From Phascolomyces articulosus (taxonomy: Eukaryota > Mucoromycota > Mucoromycetes > Mucorales > Lichtheimiaceae), in the NCBI GenBank assembly GCA_025677815.1, contig JAIXMP010000032.1, forward strand, positions 472,041 through 536,040: a DNA stretch of 64,000 nt, given 5' to 3'. Below are positions 39,412-52,295 of this stretch, piece after piece. Each line of letters opens with the position of its first letter. The stretch's first letter is position 1. A program made the position numbers and the translations under genes. Below the pieces are notes generated by a model. That model did no database searches, was not told the origin of the DNA, and saw only the letters and a program-made list of their open reading frames with translations.

Positions 39412-40427
39412 ACTTGTTAACTATTTTTTCATTTTATCAGACCATGACAATGTAAAAAAAAAGTACCAATAAAAAAATCCCCTATTCGTATATAAATTAT
39501 TGAATGATTCCCTACTTATCTTTTATATTTGTTTACATTTTGATTTGCTTTTTTTTTGGATGGGATGAATGTATAAGATACTATTAATAACATATGAGGA
39601 TGTTTGGGATGATGGTATCTTAAAAAAGAATAAGAGAACTGGGGATGATCTCTCAGCTTTAATCCCATAAAATAAATTGGGCGTAACCAACAAATTTATA
39701 TAATTACATTGTTCAATAATTAGCAACCTGGGACATATATGTACTAACCATAGAGATATATAAGTTATGGTAAAATCGACCAAGCATTAAATTGGTGATA
39801 GGGATTGGCTACCATGTTAATTTTCTATGAACTAAGAGAAACAAGAATAAATTGGTATATTTGCTTACAGATTTATTAATTATGATAAATGTGGAATAGA
39901 CCTGTCATACCAAATTTTCATGTGTGACGATATCCATGGTACACAGCGATGTAGAAGATGAATGGTGATTGACAGATTTTTCTATTTTTATACATCACAC
40001 CAAAAACTATTACCAACAAAATTTTTGGGCGGTACTAGAAGAAAATTCAATGAAAGAAAGAGCACCAAATCATCGGCTCATCAATTAACAAACTTATACC
40101 TTACATGGTCAAGTCCCGTAGCATTTTTTCTCGTCTTCATGTCACTTTAAACTCAAATAAGATTTGGTTTTATGGGTAGAAAATGAAAAGAAGCTTTTTA
40201 AGTTTAATAATAATAATAAAAATAGTGACTTTTTTTAGAGAAAAAAAAAGACAACAATGTACAAAGGATATGATAATGCTTTATATACATATGTAAAAAG
40301 AGAAAATGCAAAAGGAATGAATGGTCGCGTGTTTTAAAGGAAAGGATGAAGATGAAGTGTATAAGATGGGGAGGAGGAGATCGAAATTAATTACACATAT
40401 TCAAAAAAAGAGAAAAAACGTGATAAT
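39412..40427. other. 1-kb convergent intergenic region
   Basis: 3' regions of eEF1B-gamma and of the minus-strand gene ending at 40428. No gene or repeat recognised. Confidence 0.45.
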
Positions 40428-41519
40428 TTAAGCTTGTTCTAAGGATACACGCGCCAGTGTTGCAAAATGGTGTACGGCAGAAAACATTGTACTTGGATTT
40501 GTTTTTGGTCTATTATACTGATGCTGATTATTATTATTGCTTGTATCAACTTGTTGTTGCTGTTGTTGCAGAAGCTCGTTATTCGGAGTTTGCCAATGAA
40601 CAACAGTTTCCAGAACCTCATTGATTTCAGAAGGGACCCACCATTCTGTATGGTCCGCTTCTAATACTAATTCTAGATGGTCCTCTTCTTCGGATAGGAC
40701 ATGTTGATTGAAATGTTTAACAATATCTTGTACTTGTGCACGTGTTGTATCAAATAAAACCGGTAATTCAAACGAAACAATATCGGCCATTGTACGTTTG
40801 ACATGATTCCCAAGATACCTATCAATGGATGATAAGAATTGTCGAGCATGTGTTTCAAGACAAACATTGGAAACCGTTGCTGTTGTTTCGTCATTATCAT
40901 TCGATGAATGGTGTTCTTCATAGGCACATAATTTATGAACCACAAGTTCTATATAGGATTGAAGTGATGCTCGATCTAATGCCACAGCATGTCGACTCCA
41001 TACAGCAGGAAACTTGTCTTCAATAAAAGCTAATTTTGAAAAAAAAAATAGATATAAAATGGATCGATCAATATCATTGGCTTTTTCCTTTTTTAAGAGG
41101 ATTATCTATTTGAATTTGTATAGATATGGTTATTTACATCCAACTGCGCCTTTTAACTGTCCTTTTAAAATTTGAACGTCTATAGGTGAAGAAGATAAGG
41201 AAAAATCGGTTTGCTGTCGTAGTCCATGAGAATGAGGTGCAAAGTTTACATTGACATGAATGGAATCTCGAAATTGTAATGAAATCTTTTTTGAAAGCAT
41301 ATAAAAAGCATTTTCAAGATGATCAAACAAGAGATGGGTGGATAGTAATTGAGCATATCTCGATACGTCTACTGGGAATGTATCGAAAGAAGGTTGTTGT
41401 AAGTCGGTATTCGTTATAATGGTAGTGGTTGTACTTTGTTCGAGGAATGTTGTTGTTGTTGGTAGACCATTTACAATGGTGGATAAAGCCGTTAATATCA
41501 GCAGAAACCAACAACGCAT
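40428..41519 (-). CDS. secreted protein of unknown function
   Basis: Not recognised. Exons 41519-41138 and 41029-40428 join in phase to give 327 residues. Residues 1-18 are a clear signal peptide (MRCWFLLILTALSTIVNG), followed by a Thr-rich stretch. The body is mixed helical and acidic, with segments such as RYAQLLSTHLLFDHLENAFY and LDRASLQSYIELVVHKLCAY. There are few cysteines, a WWVPSEINEVLETVVHW motif and a seven-residue poly-Gln run near the C-terminus. No transmembrane tail or ER-retention signal is visible, so secretion or the ER/vacuole lumen is likely. Good codon continuity on both sides of the intron supports a real gene. Convergent with eEF1B-gamma. Confidence 0.72.
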
Positions 41520-41752
41520 CCGTTTATATAATCACCACAGAAATAAATTTTAAATAAAGGGTGGGGAAGGAAAAAAGAGAAGAATTGGAAGAAAAGCAAA
41601 AAAAGATCGCCACTGAATTTTTTTCTCTGGTTTCGGGTCATTATACTTAATAAACAACGCGTGCTGGATATAAATATTTATTGGCACACCACACACGTTC
41701 ACATACCCACACACATTCATAAACAATCTGGTGCATAATTAAAAGAAAAAAA

Positions 41753-43512
41753 TCATTCTGTTATTACTTTGCTAGCAGTAGCAGTTGTAGTAGTACTATC
41801 AGAGGATGCAATGGCTACTAATCTAAACCTTCCAAAGCCTTGCAGTGCCTGGAATTCATCTTCAGTCAAGTCAACACCATTTTCTTGGTCAGGTGTGGCT
41901 GTGGGCTCGAGCGATTCAATAGGGTTACACAAATCCTGAACGGATAATCGACGAGTTTTGGATGAAGAAGAGGAGGACGATTCTGTGGTACTTGTAGAAG
42001 AAGGCGGAGATTTCTTATTCTTGTCTTGATGATGTAAAAGATAACTCTCGGGTGATTCTCCCGGATTTTTAACCAAATAACTTGCTAATCGTGGTAAAAT
42101 CATTTGGCCTGCCAAAAAATCTTGTGAACCACGACGACCTCGCTGTTGTTGCTGTTCTTGCGTAAATTCATCTTGAAGCATATCTATATCATGATCTTCA
42201 GGATCTTGATCAACATCCTCCTCATCTTCATCCTCTTCGTCTTCATCACTATGATTATAATATTTTCGAGGAGGATAAGGATGAAAATGAACTTGAGGTG
42301 TAATACGATGATGATTAGTTGAATTACGTCGTCTATCATTACTATAATAATAAGAGGAAGAAGTGGTTGAAGAATAATCCGTCATATCAGCCGACTCGGT
42401 AGGTGATGGAGGTGTTTCGGGATGAGGAGGAAGGGGCATATGATTACTTGTTGCCGGTGCAGTTGCTGTTGTTCCTGCTGTTGAAAATGAAAAGGATGTA
42501 GGTTGGGCATGTGGATGAATAGAATGATTCATCATGGGTGGAGGTGGTGGTGGTCCAGGAGCAATCATGCCATGTTGTGGTGGTGGTGGCCAAACGGAAT
42601 TATATGTAGGATAATAAAAAGGTTGATGCTGTGGTTGATATTGGTAATGATATTGAGAGGATGAATGTTGATGATTATGATAATTCATGGCAGCTTCTTC
42701 TTGGCTTAAACGACGTAACTGAGCCATCATGGCTCGTTGTTCTTTTGCCGTATGCCGTCTTCTATCTGTAGGCGGATGATAACTTGCATCACTATCTGCA
42801 TCGGCTTCATTATAATCTTCATCATCATCTTCTTCATCATCCGAATAACGCCGACGACGAGCAAGATTACTTTGTACTGAGCTACGACGTGATGGAGGTG
42901 GGGAAGGCATACCCGGATAATGAGGCTGTTGCTCATGTGAAAGCTGATCAGTATCGCCTCCTTCTCCTAAGATACCTCCTGTGCCTGTAGTACTCGATTT
43001 TTTCTTGTTATTTCCTTTACTTCGTCTTGATGAGCGACTTTTATTATGTGTTTGCGTATGTTGCATCATGTTGTCAAAGCGGCTAAACATTCTTTCGCAA
43101 CCGGGAACAATGCATTTAAATGGTTTCTAAATGACAGAAGAAAATCAGGGGAGTATGCATTAAAAGGACAAGTCAAGATAGTAAAGAAAAAAACACGGAT
43201 AAGGTCGATTATTTCATATATATGAAATAGATCGCTTATGGTTTATTTTTTTTTACCTCGCCAGTATGCTTCCTAGTGAAAGATTCATTTTAAATAAATT
43301 TATCTGTTAAAATTCCAATTTTTCTTTGAAAAAGAATGATGATGAAAGTTATATTACCTCATATGACGAGCCAAATGTTCACTTCGAGTAAAAACCATAC
43401 GACAATCTCCATAGCCAGTGCATTGAAAAAGTTTTGGTTTTCCACTGCGGGAGCCCCGTCTCGACTCGGCAACAGTAGACTGTAAGTCGGTCGGCTCGTC
43501 AGAGCTTCTCAT
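41753..43512 (-). CDS. C2H2 zinc-finger transcription factor
   Basis: Probable DNA-binding regulator. Exons 43512-43358, 43257-43272 (16 nt) and 43126-41753 give 514 residues. Two tandem C2H2 fingers occupy residues ~32-84: [21 protein letters not shown]...H, the classical linker KHTGEKPF, then [21 protein letters not shown]...H. The 16-nt middle exon encodes just that linker (KHTGE). The remaining ~430 residues are low-complexity: acidic runs, His/Gln/Pro-rich segments, poly-Ser and a repeated PPP pattern, typical of fungal regulators. The finger pair resembles the Msn2/Usv1/Rgm1 class of yeast stress regulators, but I cannot assign an orthologue. It lies head to tail after the condensin gene, with its promoter at 43513-44214. 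Confidence 0.88.
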
Positions 43513-44214
43513 GATAGAATAATAGTAGTAATGATTATGGTGATTTTTTAAGTAGTAGTTTTGTAAAGATGATTCTTTATCTTATTTCTCCGTAATAAAG
43601 AAGCCCAAGAAATAAATTGAAATAGGAAGGAAAGAAAAAAAAGAAAGTAAAAAGAGAAAAGGAAAAATAAAAAAAAAAGACGATGGAGGATTGGGATTTA
43701 GTGTGATATGAATTGTATTAATCGATTGTATAAGGATGATGATAATAAGAAGAATAAGTAATAATGGTTAAGTAGTGGAGGATATTTGTAACTGGACATG
43801 TAGTAATGTCCCCGAAACCAAAATGCAATTGTTTGGACCTTTTTTACAACAATTAATAACAATCATCAGTATCAGTATCATTGTACATAATAATGATAAC
43901 GGCCCTGTGTGTTCATTTTAGTTGTTTTGTGTTGTATCGGCTACTTTTCATTATAATCCGAACCATTATTTCTACTAATCGGAAGTATTCCACACCATGT
44001 AAATTTATTATCATCATATTCATTTATTCATTCATGTTATTACCTCTTATTATGCATGTATGTATATATCTATATCAATTTTATATACAACATCTTTTTG
44101 ATACAAAGCACTTTCCGACAAACTTTCGTATCACTTTTTTATTTATATTACTATACACGTAGAAGGAAATATATTTTGTACCTTACAGAAGAACCTTTTT
44201 ATCATTATTATTAA
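43513..44214. other. promoter region of the C2H2 gene and 3' end of the condensin gene
   Basis: A purine-rich tract (43590-43690) sits just upstream of the C2H2 start, mirrored as a pyrimidine tract in its leader. The rest is AT-rich with no gene. Confidence 0.4.
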
Positions 44215-47200
44215 TTATTCTTCCATAAAATCATCATCAGAGGATACTTCTTCTTCCTCTTCACCATCTTCATTATCATCTCCTATTTCCAATTCTTCAT
44301 CGTCATCATCTTCGTCACTTTCAACAATATGTCGTTTCCGTTTACGTTGTGCATCTGTAGATTTTTTCCGTTGTTGTCGTGGTGATACAGTTGCCTTTGA
44401 GCTTGATTGTGTTGCTACGCCAAAAAAAAAGTGCTGTCAGTTTTTTTTTTTTTTTTTTTTTTGTTTCAGAATCTTCCGTGGGTTTTTTTTATTACCTTTT
44501 TTTCTTAAATTTCGTTTTGGTGCCTTTGTTTTAGTTGTAGCTGATGTAATGGTTGTATTAGTAGCAGAATTACTTGAAGGAGTATTTGCTCGTTCTCCTC
44601 GTTGTTCCTGATCTTCTGCTAATGGGTCACCTTCGACAACACCACCACCAGCTTCTTTTTCATCTTCGCCTTGCGTTTCTCCACTCTTTCGAGCTACTTT
44701 TTGTTCCAATTCATCCAAAGCAGCTTTCAATTCTGGCTTCGCTATTTTTTGTAATCGTCCCTAGAAATATCCAAACCACCATCAGTATTATATAACGTTA
44801 TAAGATATAAAAGTATATGTCACCTTTAAAATGATTTCTTGGAAACTCTTATGAACAGATTCAATGTGTAATTTATCTTGATAGGTTGGTAATCCTTCAA
44901 GTAATTTTCTAACACTTCTTTCGGATTTAAATGGTAATAAGGATAAACAAAATGCAATATCACGCCAAATTCGTTCATCATCCGTATTTGCAAAACGTTG
45001 ACAGAGTTTATCGACTACATTTTCAGCTTGTTTTTCCTTTAAAAATAATAATAATGTTGATGAGTTGAGTTTATCAAAAACAAGGATTCTTTTCATGGCA
45101 TTTCTTTTACCTTTTCGGCAAAATCAAAAGAAAAGACAAATCGCATAATTCTTCGGAATATCTCTTCATCCACTTTGGGTTCACAGTTCGTCAAATTACT
45201 AATGATATCCGGAAGATTATTGTAAATCGCATTATCCTTTGTTGCAAGTTCAGTAAAGAAGAGTTTGGCCAAATCAGCAATACGTTGATCAGGATCTTCC
45301 AAACATTTGGCCATTTCACTAATTTGTCCCTTGACTTTGACCATGCCATTCAAAATCAAATGAGTAAGCACCATCACTGCATTCTTCTTGACAATACTGT
45401 TTTCGTCTCCTAATCGATTGTAAAGGAACGAAATATTTTCATCGATCAATGTATTAAAACAGACCGCCATATCACCAAGGGCGATCACAATGTTGCTTCG
45501 GATTGTGGCATCTTTTGATTTTTCTAGAATTGTGAATAAGAGTTGAAGGTTCTTTTCACAATAATCAGAACTGACACACATGAATTTTCCCAAGGCTAAC
45601 GTGGCCATAATTTGAAGTGTTCGATCGGTATACACTTTGTTGCGAGTACAGATTTCAGTTAAAAGTAGTCCAAAGCGAGCAAGTAATGAATTGGGTCCAA
45701 ACAAGACTTCTCTTTCACGAATATGTGTAATTGTATCGCCAATATCGTCTTCTGCCGTACCACCCACTTGTTCCAATTCATCCTCTACAGCAGCACTGTT
45801 GTCATTGTTCTTTTTTTTATCCGCGTCCGCTTTCGTCTTTTTCTTTTTCCATGCGGCTTCAATGATCTCGAGATGGACAATTTGTTTGAGTGCAACATGA
45901 CCGACAATAAATAATAGCTGGCTCAATTCCATGGCACTTTGGTGGACAGGGTTTTGTGGATAAGGTAGTACCTGTTGTGACATGCTCATATCGTAATCGA
46001 TTTCCATCGGTTCACTCATTTCTATTACTCCATCTTCATTGGCTGTGGTGGATGAAGGTGTTTCTGATCGTGCACGTTCACCAAATACCTTGATGGTTTT
46101 GTTACGGATAATTTCTGCACATAATACATCTGGATATTCACCAAGCATGTATATCGCATTAATGGCTTGTTCCGTCATACTAAACCATTCCATTTCTTGG
46201 CTTTGGCATTCAATAATATCTTTTAGTCGACCAAACACAGGGTGGGTCATTGGTAATCGGATGCCTGCATGAGCACTTCTTCCTAAGTAATAGAGTATGG
46301 TAAATTTCTCGTTTAGTTAGGAACCAAAGAAATGTGTGTGTGTGCTAAATGATTCTAATTATGATAGTCGTGGTAATTGTAATTTTTTTCTTATGATTTA
46401 CCTTTCTCGGGAGTTTTAGAGCCTGCAAGTCGTTGAAGAGCAATGCAAGTATAACGTCCAAGTGCCAAATCTGATTTACCCAGGGGACCAAGACCAATTC
46501 GTAATAATGTGTCCACTTTTTCATTGACGATTTCTGTTCTTGCTTTTGCAAGCATGCCCAAAATAATAATAGCACCTCGTCGTTGTTCTTTGGGAATATT
46601 ACCCCCTGTAAATCCATAGACACTCCATAATTTTTCAATGACCAAATCGCCTAGCACATCTTCTGCCATCACAGTGCTGAGAAGTTGCTCAAGAGACGTG
46701 AGTTCAGCAAGTGTTGTATTGAATGTGAGTTGGATTAGATTTCGAGCAATTGTATTGACGTTTTCACGAGGTTTCAACCGAGAATCAGGGTCAAAGTATA
46801 GTTTTCGATAGCACTCGAGAAGTTTCATTTTAACACCTTTGCCTTCATCACTCGTATCCTTGGTCCAAATCAAATGAAGCATTTTTCGAATCCCTTCCTA
46901 TTAAAATGGAGTAAAAGCTTCAGCAAAAAAAAATAAAAAAAAACGATTTATCACAAAAAACATTTGTTTTTTTTTTTTCCATTGACCATGTTCGTTTGTT
47001 TTCTGAGACTTACAGATGCAGGATTTACTTTATACTCATAGGCAGTGACAAGGAATTCCATCGCTTCTAACACTTCTGGTTTAGATTTTGATGATAAAAG
47101 TTGACAAATGAGTGGCATGGCTGCGTGAAGCTGTTGAATAAATTTGACTGCATCCAAGTGGAATGCTTTCATTAATGTCAATTGTTGCATTTTTTCTGCA

Positions 47201-49686
47201 GAGATAATCGTCCGTGATTCAGGTGCCTGTCGTTGCTGTTGCTTTTGATATGGAGGCTGTTGAGTGGATTTATCAATATCAGCGGGTGTCGACTCGTTTT
47301 CATTTTGTTGCTCCTGTTCTTTATTATCAGGTTCATCCGTTGCATCATTCATCTCAGTATCAGAATCATTGTTATTATCATCGCCATCTTTTGTCTGCTT
47401 TTCTACATTTGTATCTTCCGTCATCGTCATTTGTGCAATTGCAATCGCAGGTATGTCATCTTCGGTTGATACACTCTATGTAGTTTCCCGCCAAAAAAGC
47501 TCAACATCCAAAACATTCTTCTGGTATAAAGCAGTACCCTGAAAAAATAAAAGTAATGGCTTACCGCTATCTCTCCCTTTAATTTGTTAAGTTTACTCTC
47601 CCAACTTTCTAGATCCAGTTCACCACCATACATGCTAAATGGATGGGTCATGGTAAGCTTGGTCAAGGTCCGGATGGCATATTTTCGTACAATACTGCTT
47701 TTATCTTGCAAATGACGTACTGCTAATACACATAATGCATATCTTCGTTTAGGAAATTTGGTTTTAAGCCTATGAATAATATATAAAAATATGTTTCCAA
47801 TGAAGGTTGAGTTAAAATTTTTGTCTTGTTTGCCCAACAAGAGAAAACAATCCACTTACTCGAGTATTCGAAGATAGGTCTGCAATACTTTGGATCGAAC
47901 AAATGCAATAGGATCGAGCATCCGTTCTTCCAAAATATCAAAAAATCCATTGATTTGTTCTTTTTGTGAATGATTATCATCCATATGTTGCGTCAATTCA
48001 ATAATCAATCCACCTAATGCTTCAATAATTGCCATACGCATTGTATAGGACTTTTTTTTTACAATAGAAAAAGTACAGATACTCAAAATTAGCACGTATA
48101 ATATATATATACATTGAAGCATACATAAAGAAAAACTGCAAACACAATTTGTTTTACCTCACTTCCAAGCTGATGGATAAGAAGGCCAAGATTCTTGAGA
48201 ATTGTTTTTGGTGAAAGCTCAGTGAGTTTAATAAGAAATGCAGCAAATGTTTTTGCATTGGGAGAATCCTTGACTTCTTTGGATGAAACATCTTTAAATT
48301 CCTTGTTACTGATTTCTCGAAGAATTTCATCTGCAAGCTGTGTATAATCAAGTTTCTCGATCAAATATTTTAACAGTTCAGCCATGGGTTCTGCTGAATG
48401 TTCCCAGTACTGTAGGTCCTGCATTATCGTCGTCTGCGCAGCTATTAATTTAATTTTGTCCTATTATTTACATGTATTCAATGGGTCCCTCTTTCTCTCT
48501 TTTGCACACACAAAAATATTTCTATCTTCAACCATCCACACTTTAAGATTGTTGCTCTTCTTACCGAACATGTAACCATAATACTTTATACATAATCCGA
48601 GGATTCGGAATGCTCGATGTTTGATTTCTTTTGTATGCGATTTTGACGTTGCAGGATCTTCAAAAATTTGGAATGCTGGTTTAGTGAAAAGGCCAATAAA
48701 TGTTTGTCGTTCTGGTGTTAAAGTCCATATTTTCGTAATTTTAATATCAAGCAATCGGGCAATCAGATCAAATGCTTTTATTTTGTGTGCACTCCAATCT
48801 GTCACTTCTGTTCCTCGAGATTTTCCTTTCTATTTGTTTAAAGCCTCATTAGTAAAAAAAAAAAAAAAAAAAAAAAAAAACGCAGACAATACACTGAGCC
48901 TATTCACAGGGACTATTAGAAAATGTTACCTTTGGTTTACTTGAAGTAGTACCAGACACTGTTATTGAAGATGTTGAGCTTTCATCTGATACAATTAAAA
49001 TCCAATAAACCAAAAATCCATAATGTTCGAGACTCTGACGATGATTGGTAAATGTATCTTTTTCACTATTGTCAAGATCATCCGAAGTTGCTTTTACTTC
49101 AGCCCTGAAAGCTACACAAAAATTAAGAAGAATGGAAGTTTTTTCGTTTTTATTTTATATTAGTATTTTAACAGGTGCATGCCCATGGATATACATATAT
49201 TTACCAGATAAAAGACTATCCATTAATTTTGAAGCAATCTCTTTCGAAAGGTGTTGGAAGTTTCTTTAAAAAATATAAAAAAAAAAGGAGATTGTTTGTT
49301 GCTATTCTTTTGGTACCTTTATAAACTATTACAAACTTACTTTAAGAAACTACGGATTTTATCAAACACTAATGGATCAATAATGTTATCCGATGCTACC
49401 TCAATTCGATCCGTGATGTCTATATTATAAATGAAAAAATACATTCGAAGAGGCGTATAAGTAAGCCTTGCATCTTAATTTTTCCAGGAACATTCTCGCA
49501 GTTGTGGGAACAAAGAACGACAATTGCAAAATATATGAAAAAAAAGGACGAACCATATAGATAACGTGTCAATTCCCCTTTTGTCTTGCCCTGAATTGCT
49601 ACTTCATTTGGAATATAATAACTATTTCCTTCTTCTTGTTGTAATCGAAGAAGCTCATCGTGTAAAATAAACGAGCTACTAGACAT
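44215..49686 (-). CDS. YCS4: condensin complex subunit 1 (CAP-D2/Ycs4/Cnd1)
   Basis: HEAT-repeat subunit of condensin, needed for mitotic chromosome compaction. Fourteen coding exons: 49686-49554, 49419-49341, 49263-49205, 49111-48930, 48829-48565, 48441-48158, 48050-47860, 47769-47565, 47475-47014, 46897-46402, 46282-45111, 45036-44824, 44760-44496 and 44414-44215. Total 1401 residues, phases all consistent. Recognisable blocks: the N-terminal DIIDPLVF-like start, RKYAIRTLTKLTMTHPF, FIQQLHAAMPLICQLLSSKS, LFGPNSLLARFGLLLTEIC, and the Cnd1 repeat region YNRLGDENSIVKKNAVMVLT. The tail is basic then acidic (KRKRHIVESDEDDDDELE), as in the family. Between exons 8 and 9 a 26-nt pseudo-intron must be ignored. 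Introns 4 and 13 carry A27 and T22 runs. Confidence 0.93.
44441..44462. repeat. T22 homopolymer in a condensin intron
   Basis: Uninterrupted T run between the last two coding exons. Confidence 0.9.
48854..48880. repeat. A27 homopolymer in a condensin intron
   Basis: Uninterrupted A run between exons 4 and 5 of the condensin gene. Confidence 0.9.
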
Positions 49687-51616
49687 CTTTGGATCGATGT
49701 AAAAAAATAAAGTTAGGAAAAAAGAGTGATAAGCGGAGGATTTAAGAAAAAAAAAACGCGTTTAATTAATTGACACCATTTTTCGTGGCTGCAAAAAGTT
49801 CGCGATTATATATTTCCATCTTCTATGTAGAACATTGATAAAGTGTTTGCCTTTACTATCATACACTCAAAAATAAACCAATTGAAAAAAAAAGTATAAT
49901 GCTCAACTACATTTCTTTGGATAAAGAAGCGCTTTCATATTGTTATTAGAATCTATCCCCAATAAAAAAAATGGTACAAAGGATGAAACTTCCTCATTAA
50001 AATAACTTGATTACTATATTCTAACTATTAGAGAAGCTTGATGAAATGGTCATTGATGGAATAATTATTTTTATTTTTTTTATATATAGCGATAATGTAC
50101 CATTGTCTAATTACAGGGTCTTATATTCAAAGAGGTGTCTTCTCTCTAAAAATACAGTATCTTCTAGTATTTGTGTTATATTTTGATAAACCTTTTGCTC
50201 TGTTGTTTCCATTCCATGTTATTGGGTATAAATGTACCTTAACCAAACTATTATATATCTCTTCTCTATAAATAAGTTCGATATTTTCTATAGATAATAT
50301 CAGTGATGTTATGATATGAAATAAATGGTGGATTAACAGAAAAAAAATCTATAGACTTTAACCTTGTTTATAAGAATGATAGGTTACTAGTGAAAAAAAG
50401 ACGGTTTGTCTAAGCACAGGAAAGAACATTAAGATTAAGTTTTGATCTCACCCAACGGGTTATTAGTTCTCTTATTCTACAATTGACTGTTTCTTCTTCT
50501 TCTTTTTTCTTTCTGTTAAACTGGATGTCAATTTTGATACAATACTATAATATTCCTTTGTAGCATGCTCGTTGATCAAAGTATGACGATACAGCATATA
50601 TTCATATGAATACAATCTATTGTTTAATACGTTCGGTATATCACTGGCAATTAAGAATAATGAAAACGAGATCCATCTGCCATGTCATCATAGTGCATTG
50701 AAAAGTGTTTTATGCATGAATAGCATCAAAATCCCTTCTTATGCCATGGGGATTATCTTCATGCCCCTTTCCTTTTTCAAACTATTTGTATAAATATAGA
50801 AAATAACAACAAAAAGATGTGATGTCACATTTATTTTTCATTTTTTCAACTTATAGATTAAATGTTTTACAATGTAATAGTATAATACTAACGTTGAAGT
50901 ACTAGCTGTATATTATATTATATACGTATTAAAGATGGGTCACTGGTTGTTGGTTGAACAATCCCATCATTATTCACTATTGGTAGGTTTATACGGTAAA
51001 ATAAAATATCTTGATAAAATGTCAAATTGACCTGAATAGCTTGTTTTTATGATTATCACAATACGCATAACATCAGGTGACAAAAGAACATTTGATTCTA
51101 GTTAATATTGTTATTGTTGTTCTCATTTACTATTATTATGTCATTGCTATGGAGCATATAATTCCTGCGTTCAGTACAAAATGAATATTGTTATTATCAT
51201 TATCATTAATAATATTATTTATCAAACCCATCAACATTACGAAACAAAAACAAAATCCAAAGCCTTGTTTTAGTATTTAATTAATGATTTTATTCCCACC
51301 ATTTAAAAAACATTCCAATCCATAATTTACTAAACCACCATAGAATACCTATTAATTTCTTGGGTCAATTAAATGATATGAAACAAGTATGGATAAAGAT
51401 GAAAACTGGTATGATACAGATGACGTTTTTATTTATTGAATATTTTTGTCAGGTTGGGAAAAGAAAAGCTAAAACGCTAAACCCTGTTTAGGGGGATTGG
51501 ATGGTCTAAAACTTTGTTATATTTATTCATGATGAATATAGTTTTTTCCGATCCGACTGTCATGCGGATAATGATATATAGAAAAGTTTAGAAAATATGT
51601 TATTTTCAATTCACAC
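49687..51616. other. 1.9-kb intergenic region
   Basis: Promoter of the condensin gene, then AT-rich DNA without credible reading frames, and finally the 3' side of the next minus-strand gene. No transposon ends or repeats noticed. Confidence 0.45.
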
Positions 51617-52045
51617 TCACACGTTTCTTTTTATATATAGAGTTTTCTTTACCTTTTGAACAGAATTTCGAAAATCTGTTGCCGGGAATATGTCTTGACT
51701 TAATTCATTACGATCGTTATTAAAGTATCTATCTTCATGACTGAATAACCAATCATACACTTTGTCTAAAACCCCAGGTGCCGGTCGTTTATAGTTGGGT
51801 GGTAATGGTAAAATAATAGGTTCTCCCACTGCAAACCCGTGAGGTCGGATGGGTGGTGATGAATGCTGCTGTTGCTGTTCATTTGTTATATCAATGGTGT
51901 TATTTGTTGTTGTAGAATCTTTATTACGAGATTTTTCGATTAAACGTTTAAAGTCACTACCAGCAGCATCACGAATAATAGGAAGGGATGGCTCTGCTTG
52001 GGCTGTAAACCGACGATAAAATAAACCGTTTTGTTGTTGTGTCAT
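51617..52045 (-). CDS. small protein of unknown function
   Basis: Not recognised. The ATG at 52045 opens 142 residues beginning MTQQQNGLFYRRFTAQAEPS. The frame extends a little upstream but only to a non-ATG codon. The protein is polar, with a Gln/Thr-rich middle, then the Pro-rich block PHGFAVGEPIILPLPPNYKR and a helix-like KVYDWLFSHEDRYF. Near the end VQK is followed by GTAAAG, so a splice donor may remove the last 11 residues and lead to a further exon that I could not locate. It is divergent from the Rei1-like gene, with 250 bp between starts. The conserved-looking Pro/Trp segments argue for a real gene. Confidence 0.58.
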   Translation of the reverse strand: MTQQQNGLFYRRFTAQAEPSLPIIRDAAGSDFKRLIEKSRNKDSTTTNNTIDITNEQQQQHSSPPIRPHGFAVGEPIILPLPPNYKRPAPGVLDKVYDWLFSHEDRYFNNDRNELSQDIFPATDFRNSVQKVKKTLYIKRNV

Positions 52046-52295
52046 GATGAAAAACAATGAGTAGAAGAAGAAAGTATTGAAAAGAGAGGAAGAAGTGGAA
52101 GAGGAAGAAGATATTCAAAAAGAACCAGACGAAGGTGATTTCAATCATCAACCATAAAACTTATACCGCTCAATACAATCACAAATATAAAAACTCAGAA
52201 CATGTGACCTCTCTCACCCTTCGGCTAGCTCCGTTCAATCACCTACATTCAACGGTTCCCTTTCTCTCTCTTTCTACTTGTAACAATAAGTCGTC

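Noticed and set aside
43881..44162. 93-residue plus-strand hydrophobic frame
   Set aside because: AT-rich DNA gives Ile/Phe/Tyr-rich frames by chance. It overlaps the promoter/3' region of flanking genes and lacks any motif.
47427..47564. Premature stop (TAG) in the condensin gene suggesting a pseudogene
   Set aside because: The stop disappears when the intron is taken as 47564-47476. The alternative 26-nt intron is too short, and the rest of the gene is intact.
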